64,000 nucleotides of DNA from Sodiomyces alkalinus F11 (taxonomy: Eukaryota; Ascomycota; Sordariomycetes; Glomerellales; Plectosphaerellaceae). Shown here piece after piece: positions 12,085 through 24,250 of this stretch. The DNA lies in the NCBI RefSeq assembly GCF_003711515.1, contig NW_021167079.1, positions 6,256,385-6,320,384 on the forward strand, in the 5' to 3' direction. Every line of letters starts with the position of its first letter. Within the stretch, counting starts at the first letter, position 1. Below the pieces are notes generated by a model that saw only the letters and a program-made list of their open reading frames with translations, was not told the origin of the DNA and searched no databases. Position numbers and translations under genes: made by a program.

Positions 12085-12475
12085 TGCTACCGCTATTACT
12101 ACGGGTAAAGACGACGCCACCGCTATTACTACGGACGAAGGCGAGGCCGTCGCTATTATTATAAGAGAGGCTATTACTATTACTATAGACTATACCGCTA
12201 TTACTACGGGCACCGCTATTACTACGGACATTACTATTACTATAGGAGAAGATTATACTACCGCTATTACTACTGGTAAAGGCGACGCTACCGCTATTAC
12301 TACGGATAAAGGCGAGGCCGTCGCTATTACTATAAGAGAGGCTACTACTATTACTATAGACGAGGTTCAAAATCTATAGCCTAATAACTAGACTATAGAT
12401 TTAGAACCTCGTAACTCTAACGCTACCGCTATTATTACGGGAGAGGCTACCGCTATTACTACGAATACTTCACGG
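12085..12475 (+). repeat. Coding minisatellite between integrase and RT of element C
   Basis: A unit with GCTACCGCTATTACTACGG, variously extended by GGTAAAGGCGACGCTACC and GGCGAGGCCGTCGCTATTAC, recurs across the stretch. Two longer units of about 105 bp (12087-12195 and about 12265-12365) are near copies. It translates in the pol frame to Thr-Ala-Ile-Thr-Thr repeats. The Ser/Asn-rich open frame on the other strand is its shadow. Confidence 0.8.
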
Positions 12476-12954
12476 TTTACTACTACGAGGTTTAAACCGT
12501 TTCCCACGCCTCTAATATCCCCGGAAGATCCCGCACGCGTGTTCCTTATAGCGTTAGCGGTGGTTAGGGGAATTAAGGTAGAAGAATACGATAACCACTA
12601 ACGGATAGCCGCGGATACCCCTAGGGGGTGCCTGTCGGCCGTACGCCCGTCGGCCGCGCGCCTATCTATCGCGAGAACTATTATAAGTCTATACACGACT
12701 AAGAAGGTCTAGAACGATAATGCCTAAAAGGCGTTCTTTAACGCTAGCAGGACTTATAACCCTATACGCACGAGGAAGTAAGCTATTAACGATAACGATA
12801 TTGGTGCTATGGATTCCTCTTATACCTCCTAGCCGCTATCGCTATCGTATATAACCCGCGAGGATCTCCCGCCTCCACTAAACTACCACCGCGATATACG
12901 CCTCTATCCGTTACGGGAGTGGTGGTTATAGGCCGAGGGGGAATACCTTAAGGG
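12476..12954 (+). pseudogene. Copia linker and RT start (element C, first part)
   Basis: The frame leads into HRDIRLYPLREWWLQ-like sequence at about 12880-12930, the position of the HPxWxxAxxxE segment that opens copia RT. It is broken at 12954 by element I and continues at 20185. Confidence 0.75.
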
Positions 12955-13169
12955 TATAAACGACTAGTCATAGGTCGTGGCACTAAGTGAGATCGTAATA
13001 ATAGATTATCTAGAACTAAGGAGGGAAAAGGGAAAAAGGAGAAAAGTCTACGGCGTTAGGCTAGCTATAAGGTAGTGATGACTTAGCGATATGGGTCCGT
13101 TGACTAAGCGCGTAGTTAGGAAGATCCGGAGTATAGCCGGATCCTCTATATTAGGGTTAACCCGTAATA
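12955..13169 (-). repeat. LTR I1 (3' LTR of element I)
   Basis: It is 215 bp and matches 19965-20179. Plus-strand ends are TATAAACGAC and CCCGTAATA, from an original TG...CA. Confidence 0.92.
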
Positions 13170-13195
13170 CTATCCCCCCCCTCCCCCTCTAGGGG
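13170..13195 (-). other. Polypurine tract of element I
   Basis: The plus strand has TATCCCCCCCCTCCCCCTCT directly next to the LTR. Read on the minus strand this is a G/A-rich tract immediately 5' of the 3' LTR, and it fixes the element's orientation. Confidence 0.75.
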
Positions 13196-13599
13196 TTATA
13201 TAACCGCACGTTACTATCGTGGTTTAGCTTCCCCTTATATCGCGGTAATAAAGGAATAGTTATATCCTTTTATCTTACCTCGCCCTTACCTCGATATTAA
13301 AGAAATCTTAGGTCGCCTACTAATCTTTATTTACGTGCCTAAAATAATAATATAGGCCCCCCTCGCGTAGATACTATCCGTAGATATATCGGCCCCGTTT
13401 TCCTCGTAGGCCCTCTCTTCCTTTATTCCCCTCCCCACCTTTAATAATAACAATAATAGTAATAGCGGTTCCGTATATATTCGTTCTTCCTTATAGCGAC
13501 GAGTCTTCTAACTTCTTCTATCCTCGGACGATATTAGTAATACTTAATTAGTTTAAGAGTTCTCCGTCTAAGGTAAGCCGTCTCTTACTCGCGATCTAT

Positions 13600-14904
13600 T
13601 ATAAGGAAGCCTCCGCTAACTTATATTATTTTATAGACGGCGCTAGCCCCCGGCAATAATAAGGGTAATAATAGTAGTAAGCGAGCTACTAATAACGATA
13701 TAGGTATAATACTCTCGCGCTTCGAAGCGATACTAATTATATAATAGTTCGCGTTATCGCCCTCGCCGCCGCCTAAGAAGAAGAAATTAACGGGTAGTCG
13801 GCCTCCTAAGCACCCTCCCGGTAGCGTTTATACTAAGCCGTGCCTCCTTTACACGCGCGATATCGCTGATAGGAAGTACAAGCGCCTCTATCGTAGCTAG
13901 ACTAGTCGGGGGAAGAAATACTATATATACTCTGCGAAGATATACCGGTATACTCCTCTCCTAGCGTACCTTAAAGGCTACGCGTAGAGGTTATTCGAGA
14001 TAGCTACCCTTATTAGCGACGATAACGAGAATGCCCTTATAAGGCCTCCTCCCCTTCTAAGGTTATAACCGCTTCGCTAACCTTCTCCTAGGAGTAAGAA
14101 CTATATCTTAACGCCTACGCCGCGTTCTAGGATACCCTTATAGCTAGGGAAGCGATAACGACGATATCACCTATAGCTATATATCCCGCTAAGGCTCTCG
14201 GTATAGTAATTATGTTAGCCCTTTCTCCTCCTTAGGAGGTCTAAGAAAAGGTAGTATTATAGTTAGCCTCGCTACCTTTTCCTAAGGTTATTAATAAGGT
14301 GACTAAACCAGCCTTATTTCCTCCGGTAATAGAGGTCGCTAGTAAGGTGGTTATACTAGTCTTTTCTCCTCCCTTAAAGGTTATAGAAGAGATAGTATCG
14401 GGACTAGACGTGTTATTTCCGGAGGAGGTCGTTATTAGGGCGGAATAGCTAGCCTTATCTCCTCCGTATAAGGTTATAGGTAAGGTAGTAGTTTCGGGCC
14501 TAATCCCTCCTAATATCGTAGCGGAAAAAAACGCCTATCCTACTACTCCTACTCCTTTATCGGGGTCGACGTTATCGGACAAAGACTTTAGGCGCCTTAG
14601 TCTTATAGAGCTAAGGGAGTATACTCGGCTATTTAGGGAGATACTCGTACTTAGTCGCGCTAATATTATAATCTCCGAATTCTAATAGTACGCGGAGTAT
14701 AGGCAGGCTTTTACGCTTATAGGTATAACCGTCGCTAGCGTGGTCGTGATCCCCAATAACGATAATAACGACGAAAACGACGATAAGATTAAGGAGATAG
14801 ACTCCGACCTATAGCGGGGCGATAAGGGTAAGACTTTTACGGAAGTCGATAATCCTAAGGATAGCGATTTCGAGGCCGAGGATATCGATCTAGACTTACG
14901 TTAA
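13600..14904 (+). pseudogene. Antisense ORF of element I (cysteine-pattern N-part, acidic C-part)
   Basis: It runs opposite to gag-pol between the chromodomain and the 3' LTR. The N-part frame reads a basic PPPKKKKLTG segment (about 13765-13790). A Tyr-for-Cys damaged cysteine pattern follows (about 13835-13950), in which the last three positions keep Y-x2-Y-x6-Y. The frame shifts by one near 14040. After it come Pro/Val/Lys repeats of FSPPxKVI type (about 14220-14490) and a helical LIELREYTRLFREILVLS segment (about 14600-14660). An acidic tail ends at TAA 14902-14904. The function is not recognised; comparable antisense genes occur in A, D, E, G and H. Confidence 0.6.
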
Positions 14905-14929
14905 GCGTGACTAGGGCGCGGGGCCTATC

Positions 14930-17900
14930 CGGCCTAAACTAAATCTAACTCTTACCCCTTTCCGATTATCGCGATACGATCGCTTATATATCGATTCCTA
15001 TATCGTGATAGCGTAAAGGTATCGAATAGGCTATTATTCGTTATTACTAAGCCAAATTTCCTTTCAAACTTATTAAGTGCCTGTATTTACGCTAATAGTT
15101 CTAGCGGTTCCTATATAGGCTTATAGTATCTTACCTATCGCACTAATACCTTACGTCTTAATCCCCTACTTTACCTTTTCGTCCTCGCGTAGAGGATTTC
15201 CTCGACTTCCTATTCTTTACTATCGGTCGCCTCTTAAATAAGCAGTGGTTAAGGGTTATCTACTATTATCCCGGAAAGGGGCTATCGCCCGCGCGATGTA
15301 ATAGGTTTACGTGGAATCGGGGGTAGATTTATAATAGTATAGCGAGCTTAACTATATATAGGCTAATTACCTTTATAACTCGGTATTTACGATAAAGCTA
15401 ATTAAGCTTACGGGATAGTCGTGGAGTTGTGTAATTAGCTAATAATAGCTAGACTAAGTTATTAACTTTAAAACGCTTAGCCGGTATACGATATTAGTTA
15501 GTAGACTCCTTATTCCAGAGCTATATTAACATGATCGCGGCCTAAGCAAACTCGGTCGCTTCCTATAGGCGTTATAGTAGATTATAGGCCGCTAATACTC
15601 TAAGTTCCGTAGGGGGCTTTTCGGTTGTCTAGATCGGGTTAATATAGTAGCCGTATTCTAAGAACAAGGGACTAAACCCTGTTATAGAGCTCTCGCGATT
15701 ATTTAGGGCTAGTTATACTATAGGTAGTAGGCGATTCTAGTTATCTTAGGCGTAATAGATAAAAGCTTGTAAATAGGCTTATACTTCTTAGTTTATATAT
15801 TCTATTACTCTATTAGTTTAGGGGTAGTATACTATACTAAGCTTACGCGATATTCGTATAAGCTCGTAAAAATACTTCTAAAACCTACTTATCCAGTTTA
15901 AGCCTCGGTTACTAATAATCGACCTAGGTATCCCGTAGAACCGGAAGTAGTAGTATAAGAACCGTTCCGTGTAAGCTTTGGCTTTTATTATTTTTATTAC
16001 TTCTAATATTATAGGCTTAGTTAGACGGTCTATAATAACCTAGAGGTAGCGCGCCTTCTTCTCGCCGGCTAGTAGTAAGTCCGTTATAAAGTCTATCGAT
16101 AGGTCGCTCTGTATTCGTTCTAGTACTGGGAGGGGGCGTAAAGGGCCTTATTTCGTATTTCTTTATATATACCCCTTTCCGTAGATATTATAGTTCCGGA
16201 TAAATCGTCGGATATCCTTATTTATCCTCGGCTAAAAGAAGCGACACGCTACTAAAGCGATAGTGTTTTCGTGTCCGGGGTATCCTCCGATTACCGAGTT
16301 ATAAATTAACTAGACGATCCTCCTTTATAACGTTAACCCTTTAGTGGACCCGGGCACCTAAATTCGGTCGCGGAATAGTAGTAACCCGGTTATAAAGACT
16401 AAGCACTCGGCTATTTATAGCTATAATTCTAATAATAGTAGGAACTATTATTCTTCTTTAGTGACCGCGGATAGGGCTCCTTAATACTATTTATCGGTCG
16501 TAAGCGTCTTATCCTATAGTCGCTATAACTCTTAGTCCACCTTAAAGATTATTTAACCGCTATTAATATAGCGAATACTAGGTAGAATCACGGTATCGGG
16601 AATTAATTAAATATAGCGAGATTACTCTTATTTATCCGTTATATCTTAGGGCTTATCTTACTATCGACGCGAGAGGGCGTCCGCTATCGCGTTATTCTTC
16701 CCTTTCTGATATTTAAGTATAAAATCGAACTATATAAGCTTATTAGCCTATCGGCTTTATTATTCGGTAAGCGTTCGCTTTATTATAAAGTACTCGAGGG
16801 CTTTATAGTCGGAGAGGACTATAAACTACTTATAGCTAATAAGCTCGGCCCGCCACGTTACTAGATAGCTTATAATCGCTAGTATCTTTTTATCGTGGAT
16901 TAAGTAGTTATATTCTACTCTATTAAGTTTATAAGAGTAGTATACGACCACGTAGCGATTTCCGTCCGTATTTTCTTACGTTAGGCTACCCCTAAGGGTA
17001 AACCCCGAGTAGTCTATCTCGATAAATATCTTATTTACTAGGTCTTACTATCGTAGTATTAGTCCTTCTTAAAACCTCGTCTTTAGCTCGCGAAAGGCCG
17101 TTTCTTTATTAGGACCCTATTAAAAGGCGTAGTCCTTTTTACTAAGTACTATTAACGGGGCGGAGATCCCTAAAAAGTCCTTAATAAAGATCCGGTAGTA
17201 ATTCGTAAACCCTAGGAAGCTTCGTACGCCTTTAACCGTTAAGGGCGCTTCCTATTCGCGGATAGCTCGTAACTTCTTTAGGTTATAAAATACGCCCTTC
17301 CCCGCGGTGACTATAAATCCTAGGTACTTTACTATCTTTACGCTAAACTCGCACTTCGACGGATCTAGGTTTAGACCGGCGTCCGCGAGCGCGCGGAGTA
17401 CCTACTTTACCTTCGCTTTATAGTTAGCCCGACTCCCGCTAGAGTAGACTAAGACGTTATTAATGTAAGCGGTAATGAAGTCGTTTAGGAAGCGCTATAG
17501 CATTTTATTAATATATTGCTAGAATATTATAGGGGCTTTACTTAAGCCGAATAGATAGATAAGCTATTCGAAAAGCCTAAGCCGGGTTCGGAACACGGTC
17601 TTATATTCGTGTCCTAAGGCTATCCTAATCTTATAGAAGGTAGCGATTATATTAAGCTTTATAAACTATTTCGCTTAGCTTAGCTTTTATAGTGTCTTAG
17701 CGATTAGAGGGAGTAAGTAGCGGTCTTACTTAGTAATCGCGTTTAGCACTTAGTAGTTATAATAAAAATAAAGTCCTCCACCTAGCTTCCTTATAAAGAG
17801 GATAGGAGCCGCGGCTTCTAAACCACTAGCACGGATAAACCTCTTATCTATTAGGTCGGTAAATATTTTCTATAATACTAGGAGTTCTTCTCTCGATATA

Positions 17901-19953
17901 TTATAGAGCGGCCCCTAAGGGAGCGATAGTTCCTTACTATCGCTTCCGGGTATAAGGTTTACCTTATAGTTAACTCCTAATCGGTATAGCGATAATTAGT
18001 TAGCCTTATCGGGCGTAAATAAGTCGCTAAATTCTTATAATAGCTCTTTAGGTATAAAGTCCTTTAGGCCCGCTGGTTACTTCTTATATAACGCTTTTTC
18101 GATATCCCTTAAGCTTACTCCCTAGACTAAGACTTTTTCGCCCTTCCGTCGTAATCGTCTAATAATACCTATAAACACGGATCCGGTAATTAAATAGGCG
18201 TCGCGAATAGCTTATACTCTAGTAGGTTCCTTTTCGTGGTAAAGTCGTATATTTAATCCGGCCGCTCTATAGTAAAGCCGTTTATCCTTAGCGTAGTATA
18301 TTATATCGTTTTTTTCTATCTAGGGCTTCCCGAGGAATACGTCTTAACTAAGCCCTAGCACTATATATACGAATATCCTTTATAGGTAGCCGCCGATCTT
18401 AAGCTCGTAGACGGCGATCCCTACGCTATCAAGAGTCCTAGTAGCTTCCGAGAAGCTATTTAATAATCAATTCGTCTTATCGACTAATAGTAATTAGAGT
18501 CTTTAGGTAAACTATTTATTTATAGCGGTATAGTAGTTATAACTAGTATTAATAAGGGCGAGGATATGCCGTTTATTCACTCTAACTACTATAAGTGCCG
18601 GGTCACTACTAGCACGTACTCTAGACGTCTCTTACTCCCGCCGTATCGCGGCTATCGGCTCTAATACCCGTTTTCGTATTAGAGCTATTCTTTTTCCGAG
18701 TCGTCCTTATTAGTCGACTTATCCCCGCTCTTATTATAATCCTTTACGCGGTTCTCCTTAACCTTCCGGACCGTATCTTAGTATTCTTTCGGCTTTTTAT
18801 AGTTCCGCGCGATATACCCCTTCTTATCATAGTTATAGCACGTCCGAGTCTTTTACTTCGCCTTTCTATCGCTAATATAGTTTACTCCGCCTATCTTCGT
18901 ATCGCTATTGGTATCCTTCTTCGTGGTTACGTAGTCTTAAGCCTATTTATCGTAGTTCCGTTCGAACTAATAACCTTCGAATTTCCCGGCAATCTCTTAT
19001 ACGCCGTTAACCCACGTAGTATAGTAGTTAGTAGGAATACAGGCGGAGATAAGCTTATCCCTAAGTCGCGAGGTAATTACTCCTTCGAGGAATAAAATCT
19101 ATACGGTAGCTTTCTATTTAGTACCGCCCGTAAGGGCGATCTATCTTTTAAAATAAGGCAGGAAAGCGGTAAACGACTTATCGATTTATTAGCGAATCGT
19201 GTATAAGGCTTAGATAGCCCGCGATTATTCCGTGGGATTAGAGTAGGTACGATCGAGGTATGCTATAAAGTTATTAGGGCCTATAAGCTTACCCGGCCCG
19301 TTACTTTTATAAAAGGCTAATACGACCTATTATACTTCGGGCCCTAGGTAATTATAGATTATATACTAAGCTCGTATATTATTCTAGAATAAGTCGCTAT
19401 CGATTATAAGCTTTTACCGTATCGCGTAGGCCTATACGCCGTAGTATACTCGCTTCCCCGAGAACTTCGCCGGGCTATCGATAGTCTTACGGGGTACCGC
19501 CGTTAAGGTTAGGGCGACTACTATTATTATTAGCTATAGCGCTAGCGATAAAACCGGTAATAGGGTAGACTCTACTAGTATAAGGATTATCGGGGTCTAC
19601 GAGGGAGCCGGAATATTTAAGTTAGGCGGTATAGGGTTCTACGGGGCAGGCGATCCTAGGAGCCAGGCTATAAGCTATTCGACTAACTAGCGTTATCGCT
19701 CGTTAGCTTCTTCACTCGCGCGTTATCGGTCTATAAACTAGCGTATTTCCGAGTAATATTCTTATATCACAGCGAGCCTCGAGTTAATATCGGTATATTA
19801 TTTATAGAGAGGGCCTAGCCTTACGTTTAGGGCTCGGTTATTTTCTTCGAACCGTTAATTCGTCCACTCTACGACCTATTTAATTCTAATAGGTTACTAG
19901 GCGGTAGCATTAGAATCTTAATCTATCGCTAGCGTAGCGCGTAGGTATCGCTA
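14930..19953 (-). pseudogene. Gag-pol of element I
   Basis: Read right to left: gag with a zinc knuckle near 18800-18850 (CYNYDKKGYIARNY, Cys and His changed to Tyr), protease, then RT with a FIRASGLEAAAPILF-like segment near 17790-17840. The palm motif FITAYINNVLVYS near 17440-17480 stands where the family has YIDDVLVYS. RNase H, integrase and a chromodomain follow (VEEILYARTKR, about 15190-15230, with RYYKPxxEPLELL downstream). Stops of RIP type occur throughout. Confidence 0.85.
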
Positions 19954-19964
19954 AGTTCTAGATA
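19954..19964 (-). promoter_or_regulatory. Primer binding site of I (self-priming type)
   Basis: The plus-strand AGTTCTAGATA directly left of the 5' LTR is the exact reverse complement of TATCTAGAACT at 20017-20027 inside that LTR. Eleven paired bases are the longest such match in the window. Confidence 0.7.
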
Positions 19965-20179
19965 TATAAACGATTAGTTATAGCTCGTGGCACTAAGTAA
20001 GGTCGTAATAATAGATTATCTAGAACTAAGAAGGAAAAAGGGAAAAAGGAGAAAAGTCTACGGTATTAGGCTAGCTATAAGGTAGCGATGACTTAGCGAT
20101 ATAGGTCCGTTAACTAAGCGCGTAGTCAGGAAGATCCGGAGTATAGCCGGATCCTCTATATCGGGGTCAACCCGTAATA
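19965..20179 (-). repeat. LTR I2 (5' LTR of element I)
   Basis: It is 215 bp, the pair of 12955-13169, followed by TSD AAGGG at 20180-20184. Confidence 0.92.
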
Positions 20180-20184
20180 AAGGG

Positions 20185-21543
20185 GTACCGATAGATAGGC
20201 TACTAGTAGGAGGTAGGTAGTGATTAGACTAATAAGTAATAAGTCCTCGCCTATAGATAGATATACACCTATAAATTTAATAAGAAGGGTACCCTCCTTA
20301 TGTATAAGGCACGCCTTATAGTCCGAGGGGATTAATAAAAATAGTTAGAGACTAAAGATAACTACGCCGTAACGCTAGCCTCGCGGTCTTTCCGTATACT
20401 AATAGCGATCGCCGCCCGATTTAACCTAGAGATAAGGTAGTTCGATACCATTAACGCGTTCGTTAACGCTAGCCTTAAAGAAGAGGTGTTTATAAAGATA
20501 CCGTAAGGCTACGAAGTACTAGGTAAGGTCCTGCTACTACGGAAAGCCCTCTTCGGTTTAAGGGTATCGCTACTGCTATAGTAAGAGGAATTCAGCAGCA
20601 CGCTATAGAGGATAGGCTTTATGGCCGTCCCTAATAACCCCTATATTATAATCCGCGACGGTTTAATCCTATTCTTCTACGTTAATAATATCGGACTTAT
20701 ATACTATAGAGACCGTAAGATAGACGCCGACGACTTAGAGTCTGCCCTTAAGCGAAGCTATAGGTTATTAGAAGGCGAAGAAATCCGTTAGTTCCTAGGA
20801 ATTAAGGTCCTGAGGGATAGAGCCACCCGTAGATTATAGGTGTTATAATCCTCCTACGTGGAGAAGATTACGGTTAAATACTATATAGATATACTCTGCC
20901 GAAAACCACTAAAGGTCCTATTATCTACGGAGCCGGTAATACCCCGAGACGGCACCCGCGCGTCAATTCCCGAGGTCCGTTAGTATCAGGGAATAATCGG
21001 TTCTATCCTATACGCCGTTATCGTGATAAGACCCGATATCGCGTTCGCCTACTCGAAGCTTTCCTATTATAACGTTAACCCCTCCTCTAACCACCTTAAA
21101 AGGGCTTAATAAATGCTGCTATTCCTATACTACACAAGACACTACTACCTAGAATTTAGCGGGGATAGGCTCTTCCTAATAGTAAGCGACGTGTCCTTTA
21201 GGGATAATCCAGACCGTAAGAGTTCGTAAGGATATACGATAAAGCTCTTCGGCGGTACCGTTAACTAGAAAGCGGGTAAATGACTAACGGTCACGACGTC
21301 GTTAATAGAATCGGAACTACTCGCTCTTATAGAGGCCGCTAAAAAGACGTTATTCGTTAGCCGGATATTAAGGGATTTAGAGCTTCGGCTAGACTAATAA
21401 TAGCTATAGCTATACTACGATAATTAATAGACTATTGACCTTATTAATAAGAAGGCATAACGCCTGTGAATAAGGCTACGGTATATCGATATATATAACT
21501 AGTGGGCGCGCTAGTCAGTATAATAAGGTCTCTTTAAGGTTAC
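20185..21543 (+). pseudogene. Copia RT and RNase H (element C, second part)
   Basis: The frame continues from 12954 into KKGTLLMYKARLIVRGD at about 20280-20330. It then reads DTINAFVNASLKEEVFIKIP and the palm motif FFYVNNIGL (20672-20695), where copia has YVDD. KALFGLR-type and SSYVEKI segments come before RNase H with SLIESELLALIEAAKKTLF at about 21300-21350. The last helix of RNase H is interrupted by element G at 21543 and resumes at 28843. Confidence 0.88.
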
Positions 21544-21646
21544 TGTTACGGCCGGCCGCCTAACATGGACCAACCCCATGGGTACACTAGTGTATATCCC
21601 ACGGGACGGCCCTAGACGGGGAACAGCACAGTGTGACTCGGGGAGT

Positions 21647-21664
21647 CACGTGCTAAGTCACGTG
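21647..21664. promoter_or_regulatory. Paired CACGTG boxes in U3 of LTR G1
   Basis: CACGTG at 21647-21652 and 21659-21664, spaced by six bases, lie in the part upstream of the TATA-like site. The same pair occurs in LTR H1 (37259-37264, 37271-37276) and, with different spacing, in solo LTR J (38853-38858, 38865-38870). CACGTG is the palindromic E-box bound by fungal bHLH factors; use here is inferred. Confidence 0.5.
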
Positions 21665-21817
21665 TCATTAGGTACAGAGGTACTTAGTATACTATCCGGG
21701 ACGGACCGGGGTCGATTACTCCGACGAAGTGACTAATAAGTAATCGGTCACGATAGAATCACCTAGGCATAGCGACCACGTAAGGAATAGTCACTATAGG
21801 TAAGGAGGCACTATCAC

Positions 21818-21825
21818 TATATAAA
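21818..21825 (+). promoter_or_regulatory. TATA-like box of LTR G1
   Basis: TATATAAA lies about 40-50 bases upstream of the segment ATCGATTAA (21866-21874) that pairs with the primer site. This fits a transcript beginning near 21860, as self-priming would need. Confidence 0.45.
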
Positions 21826-22081
21826 CTAGAGTATTCTAGGTCTTACTTCTATTAGAGAATAAGATATCGATTAATCTAAGTCTTTACCTAGACTATTAGT
21901 CTACGCCTGACTCTACCTTATAAAGAAGACGCCTAGTCTTTACGACGTAATCATAATTAGACACTACGAATAATAGTTACTACTCTTTAGTTAGTATCCT
22001 CTTCTTATTTTAAACTAAAACCTTAACGCTAGTCCCTTATCGTCCGTTATACTATAGAGGACCGGAAGCCGTTATAATATT

Positions 22082-22090
22082 TTAATCGAT
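22082..22090 (+). promoter_or_regulatory. Primer binding site of G (self-priming type)
   Basis: TTAATCGAT, two bases after the LTR, is the exact reverse complement of ATCGATTAA at 21866-21874. Compared with A (TTAATCGCT pairing with AGCGATTAA), one base differs on both sides, so pairing is kept. Confidence 0.72.
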
Positions 22091-22119
22091 CCTGTTCGGT
22101 AAGCTAACCTTAATAGCTA

Positions 22120-24250
22120 ATAAGCAGTACGCCCGAAGCAGAAGCTACTTCGCCTAAGGAAGAAGAAGTCACTTTATCTGAAGAAGAATCATCGTCTGAA
22201 GAATCCAGTTCCTCCGACGAAGAGGAAGGACCAGAATAAACTTAATAAGACGACGAAGTAGCCAGCAATCACTCTTCTAATATATCGAATAATAATAACC
22301 GTACCACGAACGCTATAAGCACCGTAACGCCTACCACTACCACTAAAGGGAGTAACGACCTTTAGCAGATTCGCGATATAATTACTTAGCTTTAGGGGGA
22401 GAACACGACCCTAAGAGCTTAGCTAAACTATCCTAGAATCGGGGCTAAGTATAGATACCCTATACCCCCTAAGTACGACGGGACTTAAGGATAGCTTTAG
22501 AGCTTTATTACTTAGCTTAAAGGCTATCCCCTATTCTACTAGGATAGTATCTGTACGGAAGAAACTAAGGTACTCTATACAGCGGCACTCCTTATAGGAG
22601 ATATACACGAATAGTTCGAGTCTATCTATAAAGACTACCTAGAGAATATAGGAATAGAGATCCTAAGGAAGCCCGGGACCACGGTAATCTTCGAGAACTT
22701 CGACGTATTCGTTAAGAGACTTAACGCTATCTTCGGCTAGCCCGATAAGGAAAAAGTCGCGGCCGAACAACTAAGCTAGCTATATTAGACTAAGTTAGCT
22801 ACGGATTATACTATAAGATTCTAATAAATCTCGTTAAAGCTTAGCTACCCGGATAAGCCCCTTATAAATCGGTACTACTAAGGACTTAAGGAAGAAGTAA
22901 AGAACGAACTATACCGATTAGACTAACCTAAGACGTTTAGCGAATACACCGCGATAGTAATTCGTATCGATAACCGGAACTATAAATAACGCCGTTAGAA
23001 AAAGTATTAAATAAGCGTTCTATTCTACACGGTTAATTTAAAGAAGAAATAATCACACCCACGCTAGTTCGGAAATACCTTATATAGATATTATAGTAAA
23101 CCTATAAAGCTCGATAATATTAACCGATAGAGCGATAAGCAGGGTAAAAGGGATATAATAAAAGTTAAGTATTATAACTACGATAGGCTAGGTTACTACG
23201 CACGCGACTATTATAAGCCTAAGAAAGAAAGACCCTAGAAGGAAATTAACGCTATTAAATACCTGGAAATTTATAGGGATAAAATACTATACGTAAACCT
23301 CTATTAGGTAACCTACTACGATAACTATTATCTAGCACACTAATTAGGGAAAGACAAAGCTAGGTATTACCCTAAAAGACCCTAGAAGATACTCGTTATA
23401 GTATCTAGTAACGAGTACGATAATAATTATAGCCTTAAAATCCCCGACTAGGATAAGGATAAACTAGCTTTATAAACTATCGTAGAAATCCTTTAAAAAT
23501 ACGGATAAATAAAAAAAGAGGCTAAGGAATAGAAGCAGATCTTAGAAATCCAGGAGGGAGAAGATCGTGCCCGAAAAAGAATCGCTAAGCTCGAAGAGTA
23601 AGATTAGGAAACGGAGTCCGACGGAATCCCGGATAATAACACGAACTTCTAGTATTAATGTATAAAAGCAGCCGACCTAGTCGAGGAGGAAGCTATCTAG
23701 CTACGGATACTTAACTAGCTCGCGGAAGAACTATTAGGATAAACCCACTAAGTCTATTTTACTAAACTTAACCTTAGTAAAGCTTACCGTATAATACCAA
23801 TAAATACTAGCGGGAGATAGTAATAAGCTATACGCTAGCGACCTTACCGCGCTTAGGAAAACTAAGACACTCTTACCGACCTAATAACAAGCCTACGAGG
23901 ATCGGACGATTAACCACCTAGGCATAATTACTATAAGCACCGGTTAGACGAATACGATACTACTAGCTACGTAATACACGCTTCTAAGAAAATCCGATAA
24001 CTAGGATAAGACTAAAAAGCTTAGGAATCACGCTTCTAGACCCTCGATAAGCGCCTACGATAGATAGAACGGCTCTTAATCCAGTACGGGTTCTTAGATA
24101 AGGAAATATCCCTCGAATACCGAGCTAAACAGGTAAAAAACTAGGAGTATACTATTACTAGGAGTATATAAGAGGCACTTAATAGATATACTCTATAACA
24201 CGTAGTAGTATAGGGCACTATTATATTAGAATACGACTTAACGAATATTA
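22120..24250 (+). pseudogene. Gag of element G
   Basis: The frame probably starts at ATA 22120 (from ATG, followed by SSTPEAEATSPKEEE). It begins with a long acidic Ser/Glu segment (22160-22250). The capsid-like part follows, including RIGAKYRYPIPPKYDGT near 22440-22490 and KPGTTVIFENFDVFVKRLNA near 22670-22730. A zinc knuckle YYNYDRLGYYARDY (23170-23212) has all Cys and His positions turned to Tyr. A Lys/Glu-rich tail extends to about 24250. Frame is kept without indels; only RIP stops interrupt it. Pol follows in the -1 frame. Confidence 0.85.

Larger units (their letters stand above)
12955..20179 (-). mobile_element. Element I: chromovirus on the minus strand, inserted in C
   Basis: LTRs of 215 bp (12955-13169, 19965-20179) and TSD AAGGG (12950-12954, 20180-20184) bound it. 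A pyrimidine run TATCCCCCCCCTCCCC just right of 13169 is the polypurine tract of a minus-strand element. The primer site lies at the right (19954-19964). Gag-pol reads right to left. A plus-strand ORF fills the space between the chromodomain and the 3' LTR. Confidence 0.92.
21544..22079 (+). repeat. LTR G1 (5' LTR)
   Basis: It starts TGTTACGGCC (TG intact) and ends GTTATAATA. It is 536 bp and pairs with 28302-28837. Its 5' half is clearly less RIP-mutated than that of G2. Confidence 0.94.

Noticed and set aside
12059..12370. Ser/Asn repeat open frame on the minus strand
   Set aside because: Shadow of the minisatellite that is in the pol frame of copia element C on the plus strand.
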